A DNA stretch of 64,000 nucleotides from Chitinophaga cymbidii (GTDB lineage Bacteria > Bacteroidota > Bacteroidia > Chitinophagales > Chitinophagaceae), in contig NZ_BKAU01000001.1 of assembly GCF_007992715.1 (NCBI RefSeq), forward strand, positions 1,364,001 to 1,428,000. The letters are read 5' to 3'. Positions 15,710 through 23,538 of the stretch are shown piece by piece. The position numbers were made by a program, and so were the translations under genes. The first letter of the stretch is position 1. The number at the start of each line of letters is the position of its first letter. The notes under the pieces are model-generated. The model was not told the DNA's origin. It saw only the letters and a program-made list of their open reading frames with translations, and made no database searches.

Positions 15710-16411
15710 TCACTGTACCCCGATCTGCCTGGCCAGGGCGACCAGTTCAGGTGTATTGCGCACCTTTAATTTGAGGCGGATATTCTTCCGGTGGGTTTCG
15801 ATGGTATATCTGCTGAGGTTCAGTTTTTCGGCGATCTCCTTGTTATTGTGGCCGCGCGCGGCAAGCATGAAAATATCTTTTTCCCTCGCGGTGAGCTTGT
15901 TCAGCACATCCTCATTACGGCGGCGCAGCAGCTCCCGCAGCGCTTCGCTGATCTGGCTGCCGGTATCAATGGCGTAAGAAAAATCCAGGAATACGCAGAT
16001 CACATCTTCCACATTTCCTTCGCGGTCGAACGTAAAAGGCATGCCCAGGCCCACCAGCCATACCCATTCGCTTTGCCCGCGCTTGCGAACGCGGAGCAGG
16101 CCGCCGAACATGCTTTTTTTGTCTTTGAAGGACTGCTGTGAAATATCAAGGATAGGCGCATCATCCGGATGGGTGATGGCTTTAAAGAAGTCTGTGCCGA
16201 GTGAAAGTATCTCTTCCAGTGAATAGCCAATTGTTTCCGATAACTGCCGGTTACACCAATTGACAGCTTTTTTGGAGTTGTTGGACGTATACAGCATGGC
16301 TGGCATTTGATGTACGATTGCCTCCAGATGTTCAAGCCGGCTCCGCAATTGCGCATTCTCCGATATCAGCGCATCCAGAGAATCGCGTGGTTCTGTGCCC
16401 ATGTCCTGCAT
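15710..16411 (-). CDS. PAS domain LuxR-family transcriptional regulator
   Basis: 233 residues: a short coiled start (about 10-30), one PAS domain (about 30-150; MPAMLYTSNNSKKAVNWCNRQL, ITHPDDAP, MPFTFDREGNVEDVICVFLDFS), and a C-terminal LuxR/GerE HTH (about 170-230; LTAREKDIFMLAARGHNNKEIAEKL, NLSRYTIETHRKNIRLKLKVRN). No receiver or kinase domain, so it probably senses a small ligand or redox state through the PAS fold. A perfect 7-1-7 inverted repeat lies 3 bases upstream of the start codon, suggesting autoregulation. The ligand is unknown. Confidence 0.9.
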   Translation of the reverse strand: MQDMGTEPRDSLDALISENAQLRSRLEHLEAIVHQMPAMLYTSNNSKKAVNWCNRQLSETIGYSLEEILSLGTDFFKAITHPDDAPILDISQQSFKDKKSMFGGLLRVRKRGQSEWVWLVGLGMPFTFDREGNVEDVICVFLDFSYAIDTGSQISEALRELLRRRNEDVLNKLTAREKDIFMLAARGHNNKEIAEKLNLSRYTIETHRKNIRLKLKVRNTPELVALARQIGVQ

Positions 16412-16414
16412 ATA

Positions 16415-16429
16415 TTTGTTTTAAACAAA
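16415..16429. promoter_or_regulatory. Inverted repeat abutting the luxR-type start codon
   Basis: TTTGTTT (16415-16421) and AAACAAA (16423-16429) are perfect arms around one base, ending 3 bases upstream of the ATG (16411) of the PAS-LuxR gene. The size and position suit an autoregulatory operator. Confidence 0.45.
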
Positions 16430-16579
16430 CAATAGTGAAAACTAACGATGAATACTATACGAATATAATTAAATGCTGACTATCCGTTATAACACCTTTA
16501 TGTAAATATAAAAGAATTACCAATATATCCAAACGGCGTTAACATGCGAACCCCTTCCTGGAAAAGGTTTTCATAAAGG

Positions 16580-16611
16580 TTTGACAATTCCCTCATTAGG
16601 CAGTATTTTTG
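16580..16611 (+). promoter_or_regulatory. sodA promoter
   Basis: TTTG (16580-16583), a 20-base spacer and TATTTTTG (16604-16611) match the Bacteroidota promoter consensus at both boxes and in spacing. The predicted start is near 16618, giving a 40-base leader before sodA. Confidence 0.8.
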
Positions 16612-16658
16612 ACATCCAAAGAAAAAGTCAATTCTTTAACCCATAAAAAAATTGGATT

Positions 16659-17252
16659 ATGGCATTTACACTTCCTGCTTTGCCGTACGCGAGCGATGCG
16701 CTGGAGCCGCATTTCGACAAGCAAACGATGGAAATCCATCACGGCAAGCATCACCAGGCTTATGTAGACAACCTGAACAAGGCTATCGCTGGCACCGAGA
16801 ACGAAAATAAATCACTGGAAGAGCTGGTGGCGAAAGCCGGCAGCATCAGCCCCGCAGTCAGGAACAACGGCGGCGGCCACTGGAATCACAGCTTCTTCTG
16901 GGAAAGCCTCGCTCCCAATGCAGGCGGCGCGCCCACCGGCAAACTGGCCGATGCGATCAACAGCGCTTTCGGCTCTTTTGATGCATTCAAGGAAAAATTC
17001 AACGCAGCAGGCGCAACCCGCTTTGGTTCGGGCTGGGCATGGCTGATCGAAAAAGACGGCAAGCTGGAAATCACTTCCACGCCTAACCAGGACAATCCCC
17101 TGATGGACGTTGCGGAAGTGAAAGGCAAACCCATCCTGGGCGTGGACGTGTGGGAACATGCGTACTACCTGAAATACCAGAACCGCAGGCCCGAGTACCT
17201 GGCGGCTTTCTGGAACGTAGTGAACTGGGACGCTGTCAGCAAACGTTTCTAG
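16659..17252 (+). CDS. sodA: Superoxide dismutase, Mn/Fe family (Mn-like)
   Basis: 197 residues, full length, no signal peptide, so cytoplasmic. Metal ligands are His27 (MEIHHGKHH), His77 ([10 protein letters not shown]), Asp163 and His167 (DVWEHAYY). The outer-sphere Gln lies in TPNQDNPLM (Gln144) and residue 73 is Gly, the arrangement usual for Mn enzymes; in Fe enzymes the Gln comes from the earlier position. Cambialistic use is possible. It has its own near-consensus promoter (16580-16611) and a strong terminator (17271-17303), so it is monocistronic. Confidence 0.96.
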   Translation: MAFTLPALPYASDALEPHFDKQTMEIHHGKHHQAYVDNLNKAIAGTENENKSLEELVAKAGSISPAVRNNGGGHWNHSFFWESLAPNAGGAPTGKLADAINSAFGSFDAFKEKFNAAGATRFGSGWAWLIEKDGKLEITSTPNQDNPLMDVAEVKGKPILGVDVWEHAYYLKYQNRRPEYLAAFWNVVNWDAVSKRF

Positions 17253-17270
17253 TCCGTAAAACATTCCAAT

Positions 17271-17303
17271 AAAAAAGGTAAGCCGATGTGGCTTACCTTT
17301 TTT
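17271..17303. terminator. Bidirectional terminator between sodA and the DUF1080 gene
   Basis: AAAAAAGGTAAGCC (17271-17284) and GGCTTACCTTTTTT (17290-17303) form a perfect 14-bp stem with a 5-base loop and T-runs in both directions, serving the two convergent genes. Confidence 0.93.
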
Positions 17304-17320
17304 TATCGGTCAAACTGCTA

Positions 17321-18094
17321 CTACAGTTCCCTGATCTTGAAATTCTTGAACCAGATCTCACTGCCATGGTCCTGCACGCAGATATGGCCTTTCTTTGCCA
17401 CGCCATACCCTTTGTAATCTTTCCATTTACCGGTGGTTTTGTTCTTCTGCCATTCGTCCGTCCACATTTCGGTATCCACCACTTTTTCGCCGTTCAGCCA
17501 GTGTTCCACATGGCCTTTGTTCACCACGATCTTTGTATGGTTCCATTCGCCAACGGGCTTTGCCGCGAGTTTGGACGGCGGGTTCATAGCGTAGTTGGCG
17601 CCTGATTTCTGCCAGTCTTCCAGCTTCTCGGGGAAGTTCTCATCGTCTATCAGCTGGTATTCGGGGCCGCTCATGTAAGACGCTTCGAACTCTTCGGTAA
17701 CCAGGTAAAGGATACCGCTGTTGCCCTGCGGCGCGATCTTCCAGTCCGCTTCCAGCTCGAAATTCTCATACTGGTCGTTGGTGATCAGGTCGCCGCGCAT
17801 ATCGCTTTTATCGGTGCTGCTGCCGGTGCAGTGCAGCGTACCGTCCACCACGCCCCAGGTGTTGGATTCCTTTCCTTTAAAGATGCGCCAGCCGTCGAGG
17901 TTGCTGCCGTTGAACAGGAGTTTCCATCCTGCTGTTTTTTCCGCTTCGGTGAGCGTGTTGGCTGCTGGTTCCATAGCTGCTTTATTTTCACTGCCGATGG
18001 CAGTATCCGCTTCAGAAGTTTGTTTGCCTGCGTTGTTGCAGGATGTTACCGCTATTGTGAGGGCGCATGCCGCGGGGAACAATATTCGTTTCAT
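17321..18094 (-). CDS. DUF1080 lipoprotein (3-keto-disaccharide hydrolase-like)
   Basis: 257 residues. The signal MKRILFPAACALTIAVTSC has its lipobox Cys at residue 19. The mature part has the DUF1080 fold: GWKLLFNGSNLDGWRIFKG, WGVVDGTLHCTG, DLITNDQYENFELEADWKI, GNSGILYLV, GPEYQLIDDENF, GEWNHTKIVVNKGHVEHWLNGEKV and GHICVQDHGSEIWFKNFKIREL. This concanavalin-like family includes 3-keto-glycoside hydrolases. It lies 12 bases downstream of a Tat-exported Gfo/Idh/MocA oxidoreductase, the enzyme type that makes 3-keto sugars, so both probably act in one envelope pathway. Confidence 0.88.
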   Translation of the reverse strand: MKRILFPAACALTIAVTSCNNAGKQTSEADTAIGSENKAAMEPAANTLTEAEKTAGWKLLFNGSNLDGWRIFKGKESNTWGVVDGTLHCTGSSTDKSDMRGDLITNDQYENFELEADWKIAPQGNSGILYLVTEEFEASYMSGPEYQLIDDENFPEKLEDWQKSGANYAMNPPSKLAAKPVGEWNHTKIVVNKGHVEHWLNGEKVVDTEMWTDEWQKNKTTGKWKDYKGYGVAKKGHICVQDHGSEIWFKNFKIREL

Positions 18095-18106
18095 AAGATG
18101 GATCGT

Positions 18107-19495
18107 TTATTTGTTTACGGTTTTCAGATTTTTCGGGTCCCAGTACATGATCTTGTTCTGGAAATAGCTGTCGTTGCAAAGCAGGGCGGGCGCGGCGGCA
18201 CGGAAACCGAACAGGGCGTCTTCATTCACTTTGCCTTTCGTGCGCATGGCGTTGAAAAGGTTGTAGAAGTGATCGAAATGCGCGCCTTTATATCCTTCTT
18301 CCGCCACATATTCCAGCTTGTCCGGCGGCAGCATGTCTTTCCGCTCGTACACGTATTGCTTGCCGTTATCTTTCTGCTGTTTGGTCTGCAACAGGGGATC
18401 GTCGGTAGCGGCGTAAGCCTTGTTGCGGTAGAGGGTTACTTTGTCCCACTCTACGGTCATGGAACCTTCGCTGCCTACCATGCGCAGGTAGTTGGTGCCG
18501 CCGGTGCCGTCCACGAAATTCACGCGGAGGGACAGGTTGAAGGCGGGATGGATGTTCGTTTCGGGATAATCGAACATGCCGAGCATCACGTCCGGCACTT
18601 CGCGGCCGTCTTTCCAGTAGCGCAGGCCGCCGGTGGCCATGATCTTGTCCGGACCGATAGAGCCTGTCACGAGGTGAAGGCTGGAGAACAGGTGTACGAA
18701 CAGGTCGCCGGAAACGCCGGTACCGTAATCCCGGTAGTTCCTCCAGCGGAAGAAACGCAGCGGATCGAAGGGGCGTTTTTTATTGTTGGCAAGGAAGGCG
18801 TCCCATCCTACGGTAGCGGGAGAAGCGTCCGCCGGGATCGGGTATTGCCATGCGCCGAATGGCGACATACGCGCCCAGAAGCCTTCCGCATAGTTCAGCT
18901 GCCCGATGGCGCCGTCTTTCAGCAGTTCGCGGGCTTTCTCGTTGCCGAGGGAGCTAACGCCCTGGCTGCCTACTTCAAATACAACGCCTTTGTTCCGGTT
19001 CTGCGCGTCCACAACGGCAGCGCCTTCGGTGATATCGTGCACCATCGGTTTTTCGCAGTACACGCTTTTGCCTTTATTCATGGCGGCTACGGAGATATCC
19101 TTGTGCCAGCTGTCCGGCGTGGCGATGATCACCGCATCCACATCCTTTCTTTCCAGAATTTCCTTGTAATCACGTGTGGTATAAATGTCGCTGCCCCATT
19201 TCTTTTTGGCGTCTGCGAGACGGCCATCGTACAGGTCGCAGGCGGCCACCAGCTTTACGCCGGGCACCTGGATGGCGGTGGAAGCATCGGCGGTGCCCAT
19301 GCCGCCGGCACCGATCAGTGCGATCTGGATCTGGTCGTTCGCGCTATAGTGGTCTTTCTGACGGCGAAGCTGCTCGAGGCTTCTTTTCCGGTCTGCTGCT
19401 GTAATAATGTTGGGAAGCAAGGACGCACCCACTACTCCTTTGGCCAGTTTGGTAATAAAGCCGCGGCGTGAGTTACCTTTTGAATTTTCTGTCAT
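18107..19495 (-). CDS. Tat-exported Gfo/Idh/MocA-family oxidoreductase
   Basis: About 462 residues from the ATG at 19495; a further 9 codons upstream look untranslated. The N-terminus SRRGFITKLAKGVVGASLLPNI (split: SRRGFITKLAK, GVVGASLLPNI) is a twin-arginine signal, so the enzyme folds with NAD(P) in the cytoplasm and is exported. The Rossmann motif is LIGAGGMGTADA, followed by ATPDSWHK and SVYCEKPM, the EKP lysine motif of the family. The C-terminal domain begins near residue 200. TatC is encoded at 57.1 kb. A TATCTTTA box (19524-19531) precedes it. Likely an oxidoreductase on sugar 3-hydroxyls, with the DUF1080 partner downstream; substrate unknown. Confidence 0.88.
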   Translation of the reverse strand: MTENSKGNSRRGFITKLAKGVVGASLLPNIITAADRKRSLEQLRRQKDHYSANDQIQIALIGAGGMGTADASTAIQVPGVKLVAACDLYDGRLADAKKKWGSDIYTTRDYKEILERKDVDAVIIATPDSWHKDISVAAMNKGKSVYCEKPMVHDITEGAAVVDAQNRNKGVVFEVGSQGVSSLGNEKARELLKDGAIGQLNYAEGFWARMSPFGAWQYPIPADASPATVGWDAFLANNKKRPFDPLRFFRWRNYRDYGTGVSGDLFVHLFSSLHLVTGSIGPDKIMATGGLRYWKDGREVPDVMLGMFDYPETNIHPAFNLSLRVNFVDGTGGTNYLRMVGSEGSMTVEWDKVTLYRNKAYAATDDPLLQTKQQKDNGKQYVYERKDMLPPDKLEYVAEEGYKGAHFDHFYNLFNAMRTKGKVNEDALFGFRAAAPALLCNDSYFQNKIMYWDPKNLKTVNK

Positions 19496-19614
19496 GTTGT
19501 TTGCTTTTATAGTACAAAACAATTAAAGATAGCAGGTATAAAAAAACGAAAAACAATTTAACCGTGCAAAGTAAAACACGGATAAATTGTTATTTCGATG
19601 ATATCGGGCGTTGT

Positions 19615-21273
19615 TTAGTTCTTTTTCCCCAGCAGCTGCTGGTATCTTTCGGGCTGGTGCAGCAGCGCAACGGCCGAATCCACATCCCTGTCCCACGAAA
19701 GCCCTTTCTCGATCCTTCCCTGCTGCGGATAGTAGCGGTTCATGATCTCTTCTTCCAGCAGGTGTTTGATTTCGGTCTTGTTACGCAGGAGGTCCTGTTT
19801 TTTGTCGTGCTTCATTTTGGCCTGCAGCGCTTCAAATTCTTTGGAGAGGCCGTCGTAGTACTTCTCGCGCTCCGCCACGCTGCGGAAGCCTTCGAGGGCT
19901 TCTTCGCTGCGGGTCTTGTAGCTGTAGTCTTTCCCTTCGAGAAATTCCTCGAAATCCCCGAACTCGGCTTCCGTTAAAGTGAATTCGGAGGCGGGTTTCA
20001 CGGTGGGATGCGCGTAATAGTAGCGGGTGGCGTAATCGAAGATGTACTGTTTGCGGAGCAGGGTGATGGCTACCTGGCTGAGCAGGGTGCTTTCCACTTT
20101 GGCGTCGGGCTCAATGCCGCCGCCGTCTTTCACGGGCCGGCCGCCCGCGGTGGTAAAGGAGCGGCGGAGGGAATCGGGTACGTAGTCCGCTTCACCATCT
20201 TCATTACGGGTGGAATAGTCGATGGCCTGTATGCAGCGGCCGCTTGGCGTGTAATACCGTGCTGTGGTCACTTTCAGCTTGGCGTTATAGGGCAGCGGGC
20301 GCGTGGTCTGCACCAGGCCCTTGCCATAGGAGCGCTGGCCCACTACCAGTCCGCGGTCCAGGTCCTGCACGGCGCCCGCCACGATCTCGGAGGCGGAGGC
20401 GGAGGAGCGGCTGGTGAGCACTACCAGCGGGATGTTCATGTCTACCGCGGGTTGCATGGTCTTGTATTCGCGGTCCCAGCTTTTCACTTTGCCTTTGGTG
20501 CTTACGATGAGCTGGTTTTTGTCGATGAAGATGTTGGACAGGGTGACGGCTTCTTCGAGGAGGCCGCCGGGGTTGCCGCGGAGGTCCAGCACAACGCCTT
20601 TCAGGTCCGGGTTGCTGCGCTTCAGGCCCTCGAAGGCTTCCTGCACGAGCTGGCCGCTGTTTTCCGTGAATTGCGTCATTTTGATATAGCCGATGTCTTC
20701 CCGGATAATGCCGGCAAAGCTGACGGGTTTTACGTTGATGTCTTCCCGTATGATCTTGCGGGGCGTTTCCTGGCCGGTGATGGGGTGTCTTAACACCATG
20801 TTGAGCGTGGTGCCGGGATTGCCTTTCAGGATGCTGCTGATATCCTCCTGCTGCATGCCTTTGGCGTTTTTGCCGTTCAGCGATACGATGATATCGCCGG
20901 GTTTCACGCCGGCTTTGAACATCGGGCTGCCTTCATACACGTCTGTGATGGCCGTCCAGTCGCCATCCGTATAAATGGAAGCTCCTACGCCGCCATATTT
21001 GCCGGTGGCCATAAAACGCAGCTCGTCCAGGTTCTCTTCCGGCACGAAGTCCGTATAGGGGTCCGTTTCTTCCAGCATGGCCTCTATGCCTTTGTGCATG
21101 AGCTTTTCGGGCGGGAGGTCTTCCACGTAATAGGTATTCAGCTCGCGGTAGAACGCGGCGAAAATATCCAGGTTCTTGGCGATCAGGAAGTACTTGTCGC
21201 TGTTGCGGAACGCGGTGAAGACCAGGCAGAGGCCCAGCAGCGAGAACAGTACGAACTTTTTGGATATGCGCAT
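19615..21273 (-). CDS. ctpA: C-terminal processing protease, S41 family
   Basis: 552 residues with an N-terminal membrane anchor or signal (FVLFSLLGLCLVFTAF, 7-22). A PDZ domain follows (about 90-165; GVGASIYTDGDW, AGVKPGDIIVSLNG), then the S41 core with DLRGNPGGLLEEAV (230-243), the catalytic Ser within SASASE (291-296) and Lys318 in QRSYGKGLVQ. The C-terminal 140 residues are charged and probably helical. Such proteases trim or degrade envelope proteins from the C-terminus. The gene is 29 bases downstream of yidD and probably belongs to the rpmH-rnpA-yidD transcript. Confidence 0.93.
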   Translation of the reverse strand: MRISKKFVLFSLLGLCLVFTAFRNSDKYFLIAKNLDIFAAFYRELNTYYVEDLPPEKLMHKGIEAMLEETDPYTDFVPEENLDELRFMATGKYGGVGASIYTDGDWTAITDVYEGSPMFKAGVKPGDIIVSLNGKNAKGMQQEDISSILKGNPGTTLNMVLRHPITGQETPRKIIREDINVKPVSFAGIIREDIGYIKMTQFTENSGQLVQEAFEGLKRSNPDLKGVVLDLRGNPGGLLEEAVTLSNIFIDKNQLIVSTKGKVKSWDREYKTMQPAVDMNIPLVVLTSRSSASASEIVAGAVQDLDRGLVVGQRSYGKGLVQTTRPLPYNAKLKVTTARYYTPSGRCIQAIDYSTRNEDGEADYVPDSLRRSFTTAGGRPVKDGGGIEPDAKVESTLLSQVAITLLRKQYIFDYATRYYYAHPTVKPASEFTLTEAEFGDFEEFLEGKDYSYKTRSEEALEGFRSVAEREKYYDGLSKEFEALQAKMKHDKKQDLLRNKTEIKHLLEEEIMNRYYPQQGRIEKGLSWDRDVDSAVALLHQPERYQQLLGKKN

Positions 21274-21302
21274 GTTAACGATTTAATGTTTGAAAATACC
21301 CG

Positions 21303-21533
21303 TCAGGGCACCGGATCATGGCCGTGGCCGCCCCAGGGATGGCATCGCAGGATTCTCCTTACGGTGAGCCATCCACCCCGGAAAAGCCCGTGCTTTCTGA
21401 ATGCTTCCAGTCCATATTGAGAGCAGGTGGGCGTGAAACGGCAGCTGGCTCCCAGGAACGGGCTCAGGCACCATTGATATATTTTGATCAGAAAAATAAA
21501 CGGGAAGCTTAATATTACCGCTAACTTCTTCAT
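21303..21533 (-). CDS. yidD: Membrane protein insertion efficiency factor YidD
   Basis: 76 residues, matching YidD: a hydrophobic amphipathic start ([28 protein letters not shown]), then [44 protein letters not shown], with the three conserved Cys and the HPWGG element. It associates with the inner membrane and assists YidC-dependent insertion. Its ATG overlaps the rnpA stop by 4 bases, so translation is coupled. The usual downstream neighbour yidC is absent and replaced by ctpA. Confidence 0.95.
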   Translation of the reverse strand: MKKLAVILSFPFIFLIKIYQWCLSPFLGASCRFTPTCSQYGLEAFRKHGLFRGGWLTVRRILRCHPWGGHGHDPVP

Positions 21534-21946
21534 GCTTTACCCACACTCTTTTGCATTTTATTTTCTTTGACCAGTCTCTTTAAAATTACCGAAAATTTAT
21601 CGCGGAGGGTGGGGAAATCGGGGATTTTTTTATCGGTATAGATAAAAAACACGGCGAGTTGTGTGGGATCTGCCTGCAATGCTTCGTACAGCTGATGTTT
21701 TTGCAGGCGGTAGCATTCGCGGCCGAGGCGTTTGATGCGGTTACGGTCTACGGCACGGGGGAATTTGCGGGATGATACGCTGAATCCGGCCTGAACAGGG
21801 TATTTGTTGGTTGTGAGCCTGGCCGGCATATAGATCACCCGGTAGGGGAAAACAGAAAACGCTTTTCCGTCCCGAAAAAGCGTTTCAATCATTTTCCTGC
21901 TTTTTAACTTCTCTTCCTTGTTAAAAGAATAAGTTTTTATGGCAAT
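21530..21946 (-). CDS. rnpA: Ribonuclease P protein component, probable ATT start
   Basis: The RNR motif region [18 protein letters not shown] identifies RnpA, the protein that binds P RNA to mature tRNA 5' ends. The first in-frame ATG (21892) would give 120 residues but cut off the conserved N-terminus. The frame is open further upstream and encodes [17 protein letters not shown] joined to MIETLFRDG, the normal family start (F..EEKLKS...LF..G). Between the in-frame stop and that ATG there is no ATG, GTG or TTG; the candidates are ATT at 21944-21946 or ATA two codons later. I chose ATT (138 residues), which begins 16 bases after the rpmH stop. A sequencing error is the main alternative. Confidence 0.8.
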   Translation of the reverse strand: MAIKTYSFNKEEKLKSRKMIETLFRDGKAFSVFPYRVIYMPARLTTNKYPVQAGFSVSSRKFPRAVDRNRIKRLGRECYRLQKHQLYEALQADPTQLAVFFIYTDKKIPDFPTLRDKFSVILKRLVKENKMQKSVGKA

Positions 21947-21962
21947 ATGCGTTTATTGCGGA

Positions 21963-22118
21963 TTATTTCAGCTTGCGTTCGTCAGATACGGTCAGTTTCT
22001 TTCTGCCTTTCGCTCTGCGGGATGCCAATACTTTACGGCCGTTGGCAGTTTCCATTCTCTTTCTGAAACCGTGTACGCTCTTTCTGCGTCTGTTATGCGG
22101 TTGAAAAGTACGTTTCAT
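21963..22118 (-). CDS. rpmH: 50S ribosomal protein bL34
   Basis: 51 residues, beginning [20 protein letters not shown] and continuing [19 protein letters not shown], the classic L34 sequence. It opens the rpmH-rnpA-yidD-ctpA series. A TACCTTTG promoter box lies at 22237-22244, leaving a leader of about 110 bases. Its position suggests that the chromosomal dnaA region could be elsewhere, because no origin features are visible here. Confidence 0.97.
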   Translation of the reverse strand: MKRTFQPHNRRRKSVHGFRKRMETANGRKVLASRRAKGRKKLTVSDERKLK

Positions 22119-22236
22119 CTTTAATATTAATTTTGCTGTTGTCTGATGGGCTTCGCAAGCTCGGCCGCATCGTTTTTGTAATACCTGTCCCGTTCTCAGC
22201 GGGCGGACGATGATCTGCCCCGTTTAAAACGGAAGG

Positions 22237-22244
22237 CAAAGGTA
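22237..22244 (-). promoter_or_regulatory. rpmH operon promoter minus-7 box
   Basis: Minus-strand TACCTTTG matches TAnnTTTG exactly, with a TTTT about 20 bases upstream in an AT-rich tract in place of the minus-33 box. It is 119 bases upstream of the rpmH start. Confidence 0.6.
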
Positions 22245-22340
22245 GGGAAAAATATTAAAAGTAAAAATGAAAATTGAAAAAAGCGGCGGGAACGGCCTGG
22301 ATGCGGGAAATGGCGCGTAAACCGCGGATTATCAATGCAT

Positions 22341-22368
22341 AAAAAAAGCAGGCCACATCGCGGCCTGC
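22341..22368 (-). terminator. Terminator of the uppS-bamA-skp-skp operon
   Basis: GCAGGCC (22348-22354) and GGCCTGC (22362-22368) form a 7-bp GC-rich stem. On the minus strand it is followed by TTTTTTT, 28 bases beyond the last skp-type gene. Confidence 0.88.
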
Positions 22369-22395
22369 CTTCCTATAATGTTTTTTCTGCCTTTC

Positions 22396-22914
22396 TTATT
22401 GAACACCCAGCTTGGTTTTCACAGCGGCCAGGATGTCGTCGCCGGCGGGAGTTACGAGCAGCCAGCCTTCAGAGCTGTCTATCACATAATTATATCCCTT
22501 CTCCTTTGCTACGTCTTCGATCGCTTTGCGGGCTTTGTCGTATACCGGTTTCAGCAGTTCGTTCTGCTTGGTCTGGATCTTCTCGCGGGCGATGGTTTCG
22601 TAGTCCTGGATGCGTTTCTGTGCTTCCTGGATCTCTTTCACTTTCACTTCTTTCATTGTTTCGCTCATGGCGGGAGTAGCCTGTGAAGCTTTATCGAACT
22701 CCTGCATCTTCTTGTTATATTCATCGATCAGGGTCTTGCTTTCCTTCTCCAGTCCCTGTGCGAAAGTTTCGATATCCGTTTGTGCTTTTTTTGTTTCAGG
22801 CATAGCCTGGATCAGTGCCTGGGCATTGATGTGTGCGATTTTGGATTGTGCACTTGCCTTTGCGCTGAATAAACCGGTGAATGCAACAAGTGCAATAACT
22901 ACGTACTTCTTCAT
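22396..22914 (-). CDS. OmpH/Skp-family periplasmic chaperone (second copy)
   Basis: 172 residues. Signal peptide MKKYVVIALVAFTGLFSAKASAQ, then the OmpH pattern: KIAHINAQALIQAMPETKKAQTD at the start of the body, a long charged coiled coil (about 45-125; LEKESKTLIDEYNKKMQEF, KVKEIQEAQKRIQDYE), and a C-terminal strand KGYNYVIDSSEGWLLVTPAGDDI. Skp trimers hold unfolded outer-membrane proteins in their tentacles on the way to the Bam complex. It is the last gene of the uppS-bamA-skp-skp series, 59 bases after the first copy. Confidence 0.92.
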   Translation of the reverse strand: MKKYVVIALVAFTGLFSAKASAQSKIAHINAQALIQAMPETKKAQTDIETFAQGLEKESKTLIDEYNKKMQEFDKASQATPAMSETMKEVKVKEIQEAQKRIQDYETIAREKIQTKQNELLKPVYDKARKAIEDVAKEKGYNYVIDSSEGWLLVTPAGDDILAAVKTKLGVQ

Positions 22915-22973
22915 GATGATGTTGTCTTGTGTTTAAAAGAAATTTAAAACGTTATAGGCCAATATTTAGGGGG

Positions 22974-23489
22974 TTATTTTTTCACCCCGAGGGATTTGAG
23001 AATGTCTTCGCTTTTGTCCAGCTTCGGATCGGAGAAGATCACGGTGATGCCCTGGGACTTGTCCAGCACAAAGTCGTACATCCTGCTGGCGGCCAGCTTC
23101 TGCACGGCATTGTAGATCTTGTCCTGTATGGGTTTCACCAGTTCCTCGCGTTTTTTGAACAGGTCGCCTTCATAGCCGAAACGTTGTTTCTGCAGGTCTT
23201 TTGCTTCTTTTTCCTTCGCTATTATTTCATCTTCCCGCTTGCGTTTGAGGGCGTCCGTCAGCATCACGGACTCTGCCTGGTAAGATTTATACATCTTGTC
23301 TACTTCCTGGAATTGCGCGTCGATCTCTTTCTGCCACTGTTCTGCAATTGCGTCGATCTTCTTCTGCGCTTCCTTGTAGTCGGGGATGCTTTCCAGTATG
23401 TACTTCGTGTCTATCACACAATACCGCTGCGCGAGGGCGCCGAAAACAGTTCCTAATACAAGGGCGGCAGTGATAAAAAATCTTTTCAT
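22974..23489 (-). CDS. OmpH/Skp-family periplasmic chaperone (first copy)
   Basis: 171 residues. Signal peptide MKRFFITAALVLGTVFGALAQ, then RYCVIDTKYILESIPDYKEAQKKIDAIAE, a coiled-coil region rich in Lys and Glu (about 50-120), and YDFVLDKSQGITVIFSDPKLDKSEDIL. Same fold and role as the neighbouring copy but only distantly similar in sequence, so the two may serve different client sets. It lies 49 bases downstream of bamA, matching the tandem Skp arrangement usual in this phylum. Confidence 0.92.
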   Translation of the reverse strand: MKRFFITAALVLGTVFGALAQRYCVIDTKYILESIPDYKEAQKKIDAIAEQWQKEIDAQFQEVDKMYKSYQAESVMLTDALKRKREDEIIAKEKEAKDLQKQRFGYEGDLFKKREELVKPIQDKIYNAVQKLAASRMYDFVLDKSQGITVIFSDPKLDKSEDILKSLGVKK

Positions 23490-23538
23490 GAGATAAAATT
23501 TTTAGTATTACGCGGCTACGCAATATATAATAAATATT

